Shown here: positions 9,401 to 19,207 of the stretch, piece by piece
Numbering within the stretch: the first letter of the stretch is position 1
How the letters are laid out: each line of letters starts with the position of its first letter
NCBI GenBank assembly: GCA_900770415.1
Contig: CAAGKN010000003.1
Location: forward strand, 35,012 to 99,011
Direction of reading: 5' to 3'
From: Clostridia bacterium
GTDB taxonomy: Bacteria > Bacillota > Clostridia > TANB77 > CAG-508
DNA length: 64,000 nt
Program-made: the position numbers and the translations under genes
The notes under the pieces: generated by a model
The model's database searches: none
Seen by the model: the letters and a program-made list of their open reading frames with translations, nothing else
Told to the model about the DNA's origin: nothing

Positions 9401-12400
9401 TTAAAAATATTAGCATATCTGATTCCTTCTTTGAGTTAGGTGGAGATTCTTTAACAGCTATAAATTTATGTGCAAAAATTTATAGTGAACTTAATGTACA
9501 AATTTTTGTTAAAGATGTATTGGAAAATCCTATTATTAAAGATTTATCTGATGTTATCTCCTCTAAGGACTTACATAACAAGAACTGTCCTTTAAAGAAA
9601 GCAGAAATCAAAGATATCTATCAGGCTTCTTTTGCACAAAAAAGAATCTTTTACTCAACACAAGCTATCTCTGGTGGAAACAATGTTGTATATAATGTCT
9701 CAGGTGGATTATTAATAGATTCTGTCTTAGATGTTAATAAAATTGTTTACTGTATTAATAAAATAGTTAATAACCAAAGCTCTTTTAGAACTCAATTTGA
9801 AATTGTTGATGGTGAGTTATATCAAAGAATTATTAATCATGCCCAAATCAAAATTGATTGCTATAATGGTCAAGAAAAAGATTTGCAGTCTATTCTTGAT
9901 AAATTTCCTAAACCTTTTGATTTAACAACTGCACCTTTACTTAGAGCCTCTGTATACGTTCTTGATAATAAAAAGACTCTACTTTTACTAGATACTCACC
10001 ATATAATTATGGATGGTGCTTCTTTGAATATATTAATACAGGATTTTTGTACATTATATAGTAATAATAATATTGATAAATTAAAATTCGAATATATAGA
10101 TTATTCAGAATGGGAAAAATCTTTTGTTGAAAGTGATGAAATAAAAAAATATGATGAATACTGGGCAAGTACATTTGCTAATTCTCAAATTTCTTCACTA
10201 AACTTGCCTTATGATTTTCCTGCAAATTCAAAATCTTACGAAGGTGATAAAATATCTTATAACATGCCAAAAGAAACTTTTGCAAAAATAGAAGAACTTG
10301 CAAAAAAACATGACGTTTCTGCATATACAGTGTTCCTCTCTGCTTTATATATTCTATTATATAAATATACCGGCCAAACTAATCTAATTGTTGGTAGTCC
10401 ATTAGAAGGAAGAAATTATGAGGAATTTAATAATATTATTGGTATGTTTGTAAATAATATTGTATTAAAAAATGATATTCTACCTGAAAATTCAGTTGAC
10501 AGTTTATTAAACAGCACACAGAACATAGTAACAAATGCAATATCAAATCAGCCATATCCTTATGAGCTTATACTTAAAAAATTAAATTTAGATAAGAACA
10601 CTTCTTTACTTGATGTAGTATTAACTTATCAAAATACAAAAAAATCAAAATATAATATAGAAAATGCTGATTTAGAATTATTGTATTCAAACACAAAAAC
10701 TGCTAAATTTAATATTTGGTTAGAAATCATTCCAGATTTAGCTAGATTTAATTTAGAATATAACTCTAGTCTGTTTAAAAAAGAAACAATTAATAGTTTC
10801 TTAGAACATTATATATTTATATTAAATCAATTAATTTCTAATACAACTATAAGTATTGACGATATTGAAATTATAACTCCAAAGGAAAAAGCGTTACTAA
10901 AACAATTTAATAATACTGATGGACCTATTAATGATGATACAGTTGTTTCTATATTTGAGGAACAAGTAAAAATGCATCCAGACAATATTGCAATTATATG
11001 TAATGACAAAACTTTAACTTATGATGAATTAAATAAAAGAGCAAACAGCTTAGCTCACCTATTAATAGAAAAAGGCATTGGAGCAAATGATATTGTTTGT
11101 GTAATGACAAATCGTTCTTTTGAAACAATAGTATGTATGATGGCTATTTTAAAGGCTGGTGCTGCATTCTTTAATGTTGACCCTAATTACCCTATTGAGA
11201 GAACAAAATATTATTTAGAAGATAGTAAAACAAAATATGTACTTACACAAACGGAATTAAAAAATAGAGTATCATCTATTGAAAATTGTATAGAAATTGA
11301 TTTAAGCATAGAAGATATTTATAATAAAAACTTTGAGAATCCAAATGTTAAAATAAATCGTGGGGATTTATCTTATCTTATTTATACATCTGGTTCTACT
11401 GGAAAGCCTAAAGGTGCAATGTTAAACCAAGTAGGCTTTGCTAACATGGTTAAAGCCATGACTCTTGTTTTAGACTATTTAAAAGAGGGCAATAAGCATT
11501 GTATAGCCTCTGTAACTTCTACACCTTTTGATATCTTTGTTTATGAAATTATAGTTTCATTAACTCATGGATTAAAAATAGCTATGGCTAATAATGCAGA
11601 ACATAGAAATCCAAAGCTTTTAGATGAATTAATTAGAAAATGTCATGTAGATGTTATGACTGTTACTCCAAGCTTAATGAAAATCAACTATGACAATAGA
11701 GAGCCAGATACTGCATTAGCTCAAGTAAAAAATATGGTTTTTGGTGGAGAACCTCTTCCAGAAAAATTTGTTGAAGACTTAAGAGCTTTAGCAGACGATA
11801 TAACAATTTACAATATATATGGTCCTAGTGAAATAACTATACTTTGTAATGTTCAAAATTTAAATGGAGAAAAAGAAATTACTATTGGTCCTCCAATAAT
11901 GAATACTCAAATTCACATATTAGATAAAAACATGAAACCTTTACCAATTGGTGTTGTTGGTGAAATATATATTTCTGGAATTCAAGTAGGTTATGGATAC
12001 ATAGGTAAACCAGAATTAACAGCAGAAAAATTCTTAGATAATCCTTTTGGCGAAGGAAAGATGTATAAATCTGGAGATATTGGTAGATGGACATTTGATG
12101 GAAAAGTTCAATGTTTAGGAAGAATTGATAATCAAATTAAATTAAGAGGATTAAGAATTGAGCTTGGGGAAATTGAAAATGTAATGCTAAATGTTCCAAA
12201 CGTTTCTTCTGCAGTAGTAAATAAAATTGAAATAGATGGAAAAGAGGCCTTATGTGGTTACTATACTTGTGACAAAGATGTTTCAGAGGATATTGTAAAA
12301 GATGCTTTAAGAAAAGCACTTCCAGCATATATGGTGCCTACATACATTGTAAAATTGGAGCAAATGCCTTATACAATAAATAGAAAGATTGATAGAAAGG

Positions 12401-13914
12401 CCCTTCCTTTGCCTGAGCTAAACAAACCAGTTGCAAATAATAAAATAAATATTGAAGAGCTAAATTCTGTTGAAGAAAAGCTTCTTCAAATTTGGAAAAA
12501 CATATTAAAAATTGATGACATAGATATTAATGATAATTTCTTTGACATTGGCGGAGATTCAGTTGCAGCAATTAGTATGCAAATAGAAGCAGTTAAATAT
12601 GGTTTGGAATTTGAGTATGGTGATATATTTGCTTTTCCAACTATAAAGCAGTTGTCTGCTAATTTAAAAACTCCTGATGAAATATTTATAAAAAATTATG
12701 ACTATAGTAAAGTTAATTCTGTTTTAGCAAGAAATACTATGGATAATTTAAATACAATTAAAAAAATCAAATTTAATAATATGTTATTAATTGGTTCAAC
12801 AGGTTATTTAGGCGCACATGTCTTAGATGCATTTTTACAATCTAATAAAGGTATTGCATATTGTTTGGTAAGAGAAAAAGATGGTTTAGATATAAAAGAG
12901 CGTTTAAGAGGAGTTTTAAATTTCTACTTTGGAAATAAATATAATGAATTATTTAATAATAGAATAAAAGTAGTTTGTGGAGATATTGTAAAGGAGAATT
13001 TAGGATTATCCGAAAAAGATTATTCTGAATTAAAGAATAATATTGACATAGTTATAAACTCTGGTGCACTAGTTAAACACTTTGGTATAAAGAAAAAATT
13101 TGAAGAAATAAATGTAAAAGGAACTCAAAGTGTTATTGATTTTTGTTTAAACACAAAAAAAAGATTATTGCATGTTTCAACAATAAGTGTATCTGGAAAT
13201 GGTGAAAAAGAAGAAACTGTTATAGAAACTCCTGAAAATATAAATGATAAAAAAATATTCAAAGAGTCTGACATATATGTTGGCCAAAATATTAAAGGAG
13301 TATACTCTACAACAAAATTCAGAGCAGAACTTTTAGTATTAGAAGCAATTAGTTCTAAAGGACTAGATGCCCAAATTTTACGTTTAGGAAATATAACAAA
13401 TAGGTATTCTGATGGTGTGTTCCAAATGAATACAGATGAAAATGCTTTTGCAAAACGTATTAAATCGTTTATAGAGATTGGTGCTTTCCCTAATTATTTA
13501 TTACCTCACTCTATTGAATTAACACCTGTTGATTTAGCGGCAGAAGCAATAGTTAAAGTAGCTAATTATACAAGCCATTGCAATGTTTTGCACATTTATG
13601 ACAATAACCTATTGCCTATTAAATTGTTCATTGAAACTCTTAGTGAATTAGGTATTAATCTATTGCCTGTTCCAGAAAAAATGATGACAGATATTATTAC
13701 TGGGATTTTAGCTGATAATAATAGGAAAGATATTTTATCTGGTATAATATATGACTTGAATGAAAATAAGCAATTAGTTTACACATCAAGAATTAGACTA
13801 AATAGTAATTTTACAGAAGGCTTCTTAGAAAAGATAGGCTTCAATTGGAAAAACATTGACAAAGAATATATAATAAAATATATATGTTACTTGAAAAAAA
13901 TAAATTTTATATAG
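6463..13914 (+). CDS. Two-module NRPS, C-A-T-C-A-T-R, predicted peptide aldehyde synthetase
   Basis: The 2483-residue enzyme has six carrier and catalytic domains plus a terminal reductase. C1 covers about 1-440, with HHLISDA at 132. A1 covers about 460-950, with SGSTGKPKG at 607 and YGPSETT. T1 carries GGDS, Ser 996. C2 covers about 1035-1460, with HHIIMDG at 1179. A2 covers about 1485-1960, with SGSTGKPKG at 1643. T2 has Ser 2033. The R domain runs from about 2105 to the end, with GSTGYLG and the YSTTK catalytic pair Y2281/K2285. The R domain should release the thioester as an aldehyde, and an N-terminal C domain usually loads an acyl group. This resembles gut Clostridia NRPS families known to make N-acyl dipeptide aldehydes that inhibit proteases. 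My hand-read specificity codes are DIFQTAGVF(K) for A1 and DIYTVGIIL(K) for A2; substrates are unassigned. No phosphopantetheinyl transferase lies in the window. Confidence 0.93.
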   Translation: MESKVYNLTNPQKSIWFTEQFYKGTPIENITGCVIVLEKLNLKALQKAINLFVKSNDSFRLKFTVKDDKPLQYLSSFSEFEIENVMVNTDEDIKDIENKMSNTPFEVLDNLLFSFKTFTFPDGHGGFVITAHHLISDAWTAGLVVNEIMDYYEKIINSQIIDNKNPSYLDYITSEQEYLNSEKFNKDKEFWNEIFKTVPEVATIPSINVENSNSSLSCKAKRKQFVIPKETMNLINEFCKQNKASAFNFFMAVLAIYLSRVSSLDDFTIGTPILNRGNFKEKQTTGMYISTIPFRISINHKIPFAEFLSNISADFSKIFRHQKYPYQYLLEDLRKKDSSIPNLYNILLSYQNVRSNKQTSDINYESSWVGNNFISDDIDIHLYDMNDTGDINIAYDYLISKYSIDDICSIHARFLYIINQVLENNDITLNEIEIVTPDEKKKILYDFNNTSADYPRDKTITQLFEEQVEKTPDNIAVVFEDQKLTYRELNQRANSLASYLRSQKIGRNDIVGIMVNRSLEMIISILAVLKSGACYIPIDPEYPQDRIEYMLNNSNTKLLLTFKRLENKVTFDNKLFVELDNELYNSNKDNLININEPDDLAYIIYTSGSTGKPKGVMLIHKSLSNLTNYCNNYVQYLRKNVYRTIVSVTTVSFDIFIFETLVSLQKGLRLVIANEQEQTIPRLLNNLIEKNNIEIIQTTPSRMQLLVNNIDDIPSLSNLKFITLAGEQLPISLVNELKELCSPVIYNGYGPSETTVFSTLTDVTNHSYITIGHPLDNTQIYILGSELNICPINVPGEIYISGDGVGHGYINNENLTRKSYLPNKFSSENKILYRTGDLGCFQPNGEIVCLGRCDNQVKIRGLRIELGEIENEIINFGNITNCIVVKKISEDGHEFLCSYFTSTAEIDLSNLRNTLQKKLPKYMVPQYFIKLEKFPYTPNGKIDRKSLPEPIVETRCKNIISPRNNTDKILVKILESLLTIKNISISDSFFELGGDSLTAINLCAKIYSELNVQIFVKDVLENPIIKDLSDVISSKDLHNKNCPLKKAEIKDIYQASFAQKRIFYSTQAISGGNNVVYNVSGGLLIDSVLDVNKIVYCINKIVNNQSSFRTQFEIVDGELYQRIINHAQIKIDCYNGQEKDLQSILDKFPKPFDLTTAPLLRASVYVLDNKKTLLLLDTHHIIMDGASLNILIQDFCTLYSNNNIDKLKFEYIDYSEWEKSFVESDEIKKYDEYWASTFANSQISSLNLPYDFPANSKSYEGDKISYNMPKETFAKIEELAKKHDVSAYTVFLSALYILLYKYTGQTNLIVGSPLEGRNYEEFNNIIGMFVNNIVLKNDILPENSVDSLLNSTQNIVTNAISNQPYPYELILKKLNLDKNTSLLDVVLTYQNTKKSKYNIENADLELLYSNTKTAKFNIWLEIIPDLARFNLEYNSSLFKKETINSFLEHYIFILNQLISNTTISIDDIEIITPKEKALLKQFNNTDGPINDDTVVSIFEEQVKMHPDNIAIICNDKTLTYDELNKRANSLAHLLIEKGIGANDIVCVMTNRSFETIVCMMAILKAGAAFFNVDPNYPIERTKYYLEDSKTKYVLTQTELKNRVSSIENCIEIDLSIEDIYNKNFENPNVKINRGDLSYLIYTSGSTGKPKGAMLNQVGFANMVKAMTLVLDYLKEGNKHCIASVTSTPFDIFVYEIIVSLTHGLKIAMANNAEHRNPKLLDELIRKCHVDVMTVTPSLMKINYDNREPDTALAQVKNMVFGGEPLPEKFVEDLRALADDITIYNIYGPSEITILCNVQNLNGEKEITIGPPIMNTQIHILDKNMKPLPIGVVGEIYISGIQVGYGYIGKPELTAEKFLDNPFGEGKMYKSGDIGRWTFDGKVQCLGRIDNQIKLRGLRIELGEIENVMLNVPNVSSAVVNKIEIDGKEALCGYYTCDKDVSEDIVKDALRKALPAYMVPTYIVKLEQMPYTINRKIDRKALPLPELNKPVANNKINIEELNSVEEKLLQIWKNILKIDDIDINDNFFDIGGDSVAAISMQIEAVKYGLEFEYGDIFAFPTIKQLSANLKTPDEIFIKNYDYSKVNSVLARNTMDNLNTIKKIKFNNMLLIGSTGYLGAHVLDAFLQSNKGIAYCLVREKDGLDIKERLRGVLNFYFGNKYNELFNNRIKVVCGDIVKENLGLSEKDYSELKNNIDIVINSGALVKHFGIKKKFEEINVKGTQSVIDFCLNTKKRLLHVSTISVSGNGEKEETVIETPENINDKKIFKESDIYVGQNIKGVYSTTKFRAELLVLEAISSKGLDAQILRLGNITNRYSDGVFQMNTDENAFAKRIKSFIEIGAFPNYLLPHSIELTPVDLAAEAIVKVANYTSHCNVLHIYDNNLLPIKLFIETLSELGINLLPVPEKMMTDIITGILADNNRKDILSGIIYDLNENKQLVYTSRIRLNSNFTEGFLEKIGFNWKNIDKEYIIKYICYLKKINFI

Positions 13915-13929
13915 ATATGGAGAAAATAA

Positions 13930-15744
13930 ATGGAAAATTTAAATATTCAGTTTTACTTATTATTAATATCAGTGGCAACAATGTTATGCTTTAGTGCATA
14001 TTTGTTGCGTCAAAAAGATCATAAACAGCTTAGTCGCTTTTTTATACTCGACTTAACTTGTACATTAATTATCTCAATAGGTGTATTACTTCAAGTAATA
14101 TTTACTAATTTGTTTAATATAAATCCTTTTATATTTGAAAAATTTATTTACATAGGAACATGCTTTTTCCCTGTGTGTTTCTTGCTAACTAGTTCCATAT
14201 TTATAAATACTAAACTTGTATTAACTACAAAGCACAAATTACTATTTGTAATACCACTAATCTCCTTACTCATTTTGTGGACAAATGACTATCATCACTT
14301 ATTTTACAAGTTCTATTCTATAGATTTAGAACAAGCTGTTTTCGGTCCATATTTCTATATACATACACTGTATTCATATTCATGTATTTTAATTGCAATT
14401 TTTAGGTTAATATTGTACTCTATTAAGAATTCAGGCTTTTTTTCGAAGCAGTCACTATTAATTTGTACAGGCAGTGGTATATGTTTAGCTATGAACATAT
14501 TATCTACATTGGGAATTTTAAATTCTTCAATATACACAACTCCTATAGCATTTACAGTTGCAATACTTTTTATTGCTCTTGCTATATTCAAATTTGACTT
14601 TTTAAAAGTAACACCAATAGCTCTTCAGAGAGTTGTTGATAGAATGTCAGACGGATACATTATTGTTAATGACGAAAATATTGTAACAGATTTTAACCAA
14701 ACTTTTTTAGACTTATTCTCTCTAAAAACTGGCGAACTTCGAAACATTAATATTAATGATTTAATTACAAAGATTTCTAAAGATTCAGAGAAAAGACATG
14801 CTTTTTTAGATGCAATTAACAAAACAAAATCAAATGATAAAACTATAAAAATAGAAAGATATTTTTCACAATTAAATAAATATTTTAATATTGAAATTAA
14901 TAGTATTAAAAATAAAAATACATATCTTGGAACTTTAATACTTTTTAAAGATATTACTCAACATACTATGGATATGAAAACAATTAAAGATAACCAGGAC
15001 ATGCTTATAGAAAAAGAACGTTTAGCTTCACTTGGACAAATGATTGGTGGTATTGCTCACAACTTAAAAACTCCTATTATGTCTATTGCAGGTGCTGCGG
15101 AAGGTTTGTCTGATTTAATTAAAGAATATGATTCTAGTATTGAAGACCCAGAAGTAACTGTTCAAGATCATCACGAAATAGCAAGTGATATGAATGTATG
15201 GATAGACAAAATAAGGACTCATTTATCATATATGTCTGATGTAATTACAGCTATAAAAGGTCAAGCTGTTAATTTTGCAGACCAAACTTCTACTTCATTC
15301 ACTGTTAAAGAACTTATGAATTATGTTGATATTTTAATGAAACATGAATTAAAAAACGCCTTAATTAATTTAAAATCTCAAGCTTATATTGATGTAGAAA
15401 CAGAGGTAAAAGGTAATATTAATAGCTTAGTACAAGTTATAAATAATATCATTTCGAATGCAATACAAGCATATCAAGCAAGAGGAGAAACTAACAAAGA
15501 TATAGACTTTAGAGTATACAAAGAAGGCTCTAACATAATATTTAAAATACAAGATTATGCCGGAGGATTGCCAGAAAATGTTCAAGAAAAATTATTTAAA
15601 GAAATGATAACAACAAAAGGTAAAAACGGCACAGGACTTGGATTGTTTATGTCTTATTCGAATATAAAAGCTCACTTTAGTGGAAACTTAAGATATGAAA
15701 CTTCAAGTGAAGGAACATCTTTCTTTATAGAAATACCAATGTAA
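13930..15744 (+). CDS. 7TM-PAS sensor histidine kinase
   Basis: This 604-residue membrane sensor kinase starts 15 bases after the NRPS stop, behind a weak GGAGAAAA site, so it is probably co-transcribed with it. Residues 1-215 hold about seven hydrophobic segments like the histidine kinase 7TM sensor domain. Residues 230-340 are PAS-like (IIVNDENIVTDFNQTFLDLF). The phosphoacceptor is H377 in GGIAHNLKTP. The HATPase domain has the N box NIISNAIQAY and the G boxes DYAGGLPE and GKNGTGLGLF. No response regulator is adjacent. It may sense the NRPS product or its trigger, which is inference from position. Confidence 0.88.
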   Translation: MENLNIQFYLLLISVATMLCFSAYLLRQKDHKQLSRFFILDLTCTLIISIGVLLQVIFTNLFNINPFIFEKFIYIGTCFFPVCFLLTSSIFINTKLVLTTKHKLLFVIPLISLLILWTNDYHHLFYKFYSIDLEQAVFGPYFYIHTLYSYSCILIAIFRLILYSIKNSGFFSKQSLLICTGSGICLAMNILSTLGILNSSIYTTPIAFTVAILFIALAIFKFDFLKVTPIALQRVVDRMSDGYIIVNDENIVTDFNQTFLDLFSLKTGELRNININDLITKISKDSEKRHAFLDAINKTKSNDKTIKIERYFSQLNKYFNIEINSIKNKNTYLGTLILFKDITQHTMDMKTIKDNQDMLIEKERLASLGQMIGGIAHNLKTPIMSIAGAAEGLSDLIKEYDSSIEDPEVTVQDHHEIASDMNVWIDKIRTHLSYMSDVITAIKGQAVNFADQTSTSFTVKELMNYVDILMKHELKNALINLKSQAYIDVETEVKGNINSLVQVINNIISNAIQAYQARGETNKDIDFRVYKEGSNIIFKIQDYAGGLPENVQEKLFKEMITTKGKNGTGLGLFMSYSNIKAHFSGNLRYETSSEGTSFFIEIPM

Positions 15745-15754
15745 AACAAAGCGT

Positions 15755-15789
15755 AAAAAATCTCTTAATAATATTAAGAGATTTTTTTA
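15755..15789. terminator. Bidirectional terminator
   Basis: TCTCTTAATA and TATTAAGAGA form a hairpin flanked by an A run and a T run. It serves the NRPS-kinase operon and the convergent HAD gene. Confidence 0.8.
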
Positions 15790-16362
15790 TTTGTATTTGC
15801 ATATTTCATTATATATTTCATTCCAATCATACACTCTTTTTATATTTGGGTTTTGATAGTCCTTATTGTATCTACTGTCCATTAATAATACTGGTATTTT
15901 TAGATTATTGTATACATTTTCACAATTATAAACCCCATCATCTATAAAAATATCTATTTTATTTTCTAAACATTTTTGTACTTTGTCTTCTCCGTCTACT
16001 ACTATTTTATCTACATTTACTTTATTGTTTATTAACCAATTTTCACAAACTTTGTGCACTTCTTTTAAACTTTTGGTGTCCCTTGCAGTTATAATTATTA
16101 TTTTATTACCATCATTTTTTAATGCATTTATTTTTTCCTTGGCATTTTCTTTTATTTCTGCCTCTTCAAATATTTTTTTTAAATACCTTGAAAAAAATGT
16201 TTCGCATTTCTCTTCATCCCAACCAAAAGCTTTGTTCCAATCCCATTCTCCTCTATTTATCTTAAATAAAATCTTTTCTTCTTCGTTATACATTTTTGCA
16301 TATTTAAACAAGATTTCATCTGTCTTTGTGATTGTATCGTCTAAGTCTATTCCTATTCTCAT
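15787..16362 (-). CDS. HAD-superfamily 5'-nucleotidase (NT5C-like)
   Basis: The 191-residue protein begins MRIGIDLDDTI, the HAD motif I with two catalytic aspartates. Motif II is IIIITARDTKS, and motif IV is IDIFIDDGVYNCENV. This pattern fits the bacterial 5'(3')-deoxyribonucleotidase-like group that dephosphorylates small phosphate esters. The exact substrate is unknown. It is transcribed alone, convergent with the kinase gene. Confidence 0.75.
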   Translation of the reverse strand: MRIGIDLDDTITKTDEILFKYAKMYNEEEKILFKINRGEWDWNKAFGWDEEKCETFFSRYLKKIFEEAEIKENAKEKINALKNDGNKIIIITARDTKSLKEVHKVCENWLINNKVNVDKIVVDGEDKVQKCLENKIDIFIDDGVYNCENVYNNLKIPVLLMDSRYNKDYQNPNIKRVYDWNEIYNEICKYK

Positions 16363-16425
16363 TTTTCACCTCTTATTTAATTGTTTTAATGTGCTTTTTT
16401 AGTAATTTCTTAAAGATATAATTTT

Positions 16426-16453
16426 AGGTGAACTTTTCAGTTCACCTTTTTTA
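16426..16453 (+). terminator. Hairpin with T run
   Basis: AGGTGAAC, TTTTCA and GTTCACCT are followed by a T run on the plus strand. It sits just past the 3' end of virD4 and before the HAD gene promoter region. On the minus strand it lacks a T run. Confidence 0.45.
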
Positions 16454-18419
16454 TTAATTATCATCTTCTTCTAAAGCTCCGAACAGCTCATCAAATTTAG
16501 CCTCCAGTTCTTTTTGCACATCATAAGATAATACTTCATCATCTTTTTTATTATCTTCTTCATCTTGTGGAAGCATTGGTGCTTCGTCTACTTCAGATGT
16601 TTTTGGTTCTTCCACATCTTCAAACAAATCATCTAAACTTTCTATTTTTGTTTCTTCTTTTTGTTCTTCGCTATCATCTACATAAGGATTATATGGATTA
16701 TATTTTCTCCATTTTCCTCTATCTATTGGATCTATGTCATTATGGCTACATGCAAATCTGTTTACCAATTTAAGAGTATCATATTTAAAGTAATAGTATT
16801 TATGTGCTTTTATTGGCTTTATTCCTTTTTCAAATATAATACAAAGGTCATTATCTAGTCTTCTTAATTCATCTGGTGTCATAAGCGCTCTTGCCATAAT
16901 TTGGTCTGATTTATTAAATCCCTGTTTCCACATGTGTTTATCTTTACTTACAGACCAACTGTCTCTAGTTATTGTTTTTTCTCCTAATTCTTTAGAGAAA
17001 TATTCAACAGTCTTTTGTGAGTTACTTCCTAAAAATATTGTTGTATCACAGTTACCAATAATTGTTTCATAAGATTTATCATATACTGCTTCCAATTGGT
17101 CTAAATTTTGTAATATAACACTAAATGATATTTTTCTACTTCTTGAAGTTGATATCTTTTTATCAAAATCTGGTATTCTACCAATGTTTGCAAACTCGTC
17201 TAATATAAAATATGTAGGTTGTGGTAGTGCTCCACCATTTAAATCTGCAAAATCGTATAAATGTTGTATCATTTGTGAGAAGAATATTGTAAGTAAAAAG
17301 TCATACGCTGCATGCGTATCTGATGAAATAACATATAATGCAGTTTTCTTTCTACCTATATCTTCAAAGTTTATTGTATTTGTTGACGTTAAGTCTGCTA
17401 TATCTCTTGAATCAAATTTACCCAGTTTTGATTGTAAAGAAGAAAGAATTGAACTATATGTTTTTTCTGGTGCTATTTCAATAGATTTGTAATTCATTCT
17501 TGCTGGATGGTCATAAGGTAATTGATTCATAAGTTCTGTAAGTAGGTTTCCTCCACCGCTATTATTTGCTGCTCTAACTAATTCTGCACAACTTGCTAAA
17601 TTTTGTTCTTCTGGTGGTCTTGTTGCTAATAGATAGTATATTAAAGCTTTTAATAACATTTCTGCCATATCATCCCAATATGGATCTGATTGATTTTTTA
17701 CATCGCTTTGTCCTTTAACTATTGTGTTTGCAATAATATCAACATCTATTTCATTTTGTATATGTATTAATGGATTGTATCCATCACTATTTTTTGGATT
17801 TACTAAATTAAATATTTTTATATCATATCCTTGTGTTTTTAAATAGCCTGCTGTTTTATCATATAACTCGCCTTTTGGGTCTGTAAATACATAAGATCCT
17901 AAAAGTTGATATGCATTTGGTATAACATACGATGCAGATTTACCAGAACCAGAACCGTCCAACTACTAATACATTTACGTTTCCTCTTTTGTCGACTGGT
18001 AAATAATGATTTTCTGCAAGTAATATACCTTTTTTCTTGCTTAATACTTCATATTGTTCCCCAGATGCCCAATCACTTGAGCCATGTTCAATATCTGAAT
18101 ATTCATTTTTTGGCATTGCTTTTGCAATTCCTACTGCTAGCATAATTAAAACACCTATTGTTACATATCCTTCTACTTTCCAAAAGTAATGTGAATATGA
18201 TGGTAAGAATATTTTGGATAGATTTGAACCTATTTTTCCAAAGTTAGAAAATGCAACCTCAAAAAATTTACTGCTATCGAAGACTCCATTAACAGTTGCC
18301 TCTTTTATACTTACCCCCACAGGCGCAGAAAGCAATATGGTTAAGCCTAACCATATTGCTAAAGCTATTATTAATGCCATTTTACTTTTTTTCAAAGCAT
18401 TTTTTATTTTATAATTCAT
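16454..18419 (-). CDS. virD4: VirD4/TraG type IV coupling ATPase (copy 1), interrupted by a CGG +1 shift
   Basis: This membrane ATPase recruits substrates to type IV secretion channels. The N-terminal frame from 18419 has two membrane segments (residues about 13-33 and 75-100) and ends NVNVLVVG followed by codon CGG at 17957..17955. Read as Arg, translation stops three codons later at 17942..17940. Skipping the C gives VVGGSGSGKSASYVIPN, an intact Walker A, and continues to 16454 for a 654-residue product. Walker B is YFILDEFANIG, and ILQNLDQLEAVY follows. The acidic C-terminal tail (about the last 80 residues) may be a substrate contact. Two accessory genes follow upstream in the same direction. 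Length and motifs are otherwise complete. Confidence 0.88.
17955..17957 (-). other. CGG +1 frameshift site in virD4 copy 1
   Basis: Context is GTTGGA-CGG-TTCTGGT. Skipping the C gives GGA GGT TCT GGT and the P-loop GGSGSGKS. CGG read as Arg stops after three more codons. Confidence 0.85.
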
Positions 18420-18446
18420 ACTTTATCACCTTTTCATTTGTAAATT

Positions 18447-18665
18447 CTATTTGTCCCTATCTTCATCCTCTTCTTTACCTTTGTTATTATCTTTTTCAGG
18501 TGGCCATTTTCCTTCTAATTTTATAGTTAAAACTTCCTCTTCTTCTGGGCTATCCTTTTCTACTGATTTAGTAGGTGGTATTATTGTTTTATCATTATTT
18601 GGATCTGAAATCACTTCTCCTCCTACAACTGTTATAGCGTCTACATTTGTAGATTCTCTGTTCAT
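18447..18665 (-). CDS. Small acidic hypothetical protein, 72 residues
   Basis: I do not recognise it. The protein is rich in Glu, Asp, Lys and Pro, with a charged C-terminus, and lacks a signal peptide. It lies 27 bases upstream of virD4 and 2 bases after the next gene, so the three are likely one operon. Its job may be linked to the coupling ATPase, which is inference from position only. Confidence 0.55.
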   Translation of the reverse strand: MNRESTNVDAITVVGGEVISDPNNDKTIIPPTKSVEKDSPEEEEVLTIKLEGKWPPEKDNNKGKEEDEDRDK

Positions 18666-18667
18666 AA

Positions 18668-19207
18668 TTATTCCCCTTCCCTATTAATCTTCTCTCTAAC
18701 TTCAAATGCAAAATAACTTTTAAAAGGTTTTAATTTGCATTTTCCTTTTACTTCATTTGTCTCTTCGTCAAAGTATAGAACTGGCTTTAATTCTTCTGTT
18801 GTTTCTGGGTCAATTATAGAAATCGGCCTTTTCAAATTTGGTGTGTATTGAACTTCTTTATACTCTGTTTCTTTTTCGTTATAAAGTGTTGTAAATTTTA
18901 TAGGCATTGGTTTTTTAGAAATTTTTACTTGTGCATCTTCTAAGATTCCTGTATTTACTACTACTTTTTCATTACCAAAAGATAATATCACTAAATGGTC
19001 TCCTTCTGGCGCTGGCTTGTTAACATAAAATGTTTTTTTCTTTTTTTCTCCAACCAACTCTTCTGTAAAGTCTAATCTTTCAACAGTAAATTTAGGAGAA
19101 TTTTCTTTTAGTTCCTCTTTTGGTGTTTTATTTACTTGATATATTACTGTATTAACTTCTGGTGGATCTGTTATACTAAAATGTTTTCCTTGTATTATTT
19201 CTTCCAT
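18668..19207 (-). CDS. Hypothetical protein of the virD4 operon, 179 residues
   Basis: I chose ATG 19207 (MEEIIQGKHFS) because GGGGTG lies nine bases before it; the frame is open 18 codons further. The sequence alternates short charged strands (FTVERLDFTEELVGEKKKKTFYV, read as beta-rich) and has no membrane segment. It looks like a repeat of small beta domains, but I see no family motif. It is the first gene of the virD4 operon. No function is assigned. Confidence 0.55.
   Translation of the reverse strand: MEEIIQGKHFSITDPPEVNTVIYQVNKTPKEELKENSPKFTVERLDFTEELVGEKKKKTFYVNKPAPEGDHLVILSFGNEKVVVNTGILEDAQVKISKKPMPIKFTTLYNEKETEYKEVQYTPNLKRPISIIDPETTEELKPVLYFDEETNEVKGKCKLKPFKSYFAFEVREKINREGE

Noticed and set aside
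16454..18419. Ordinary pseudogene decay of virD4, virB4 and similar genes
   Set aside because: The genes have full-length downstream frames, intact motifs and no other disruptions; recF and the Hsp40 gene are affected in the same way.
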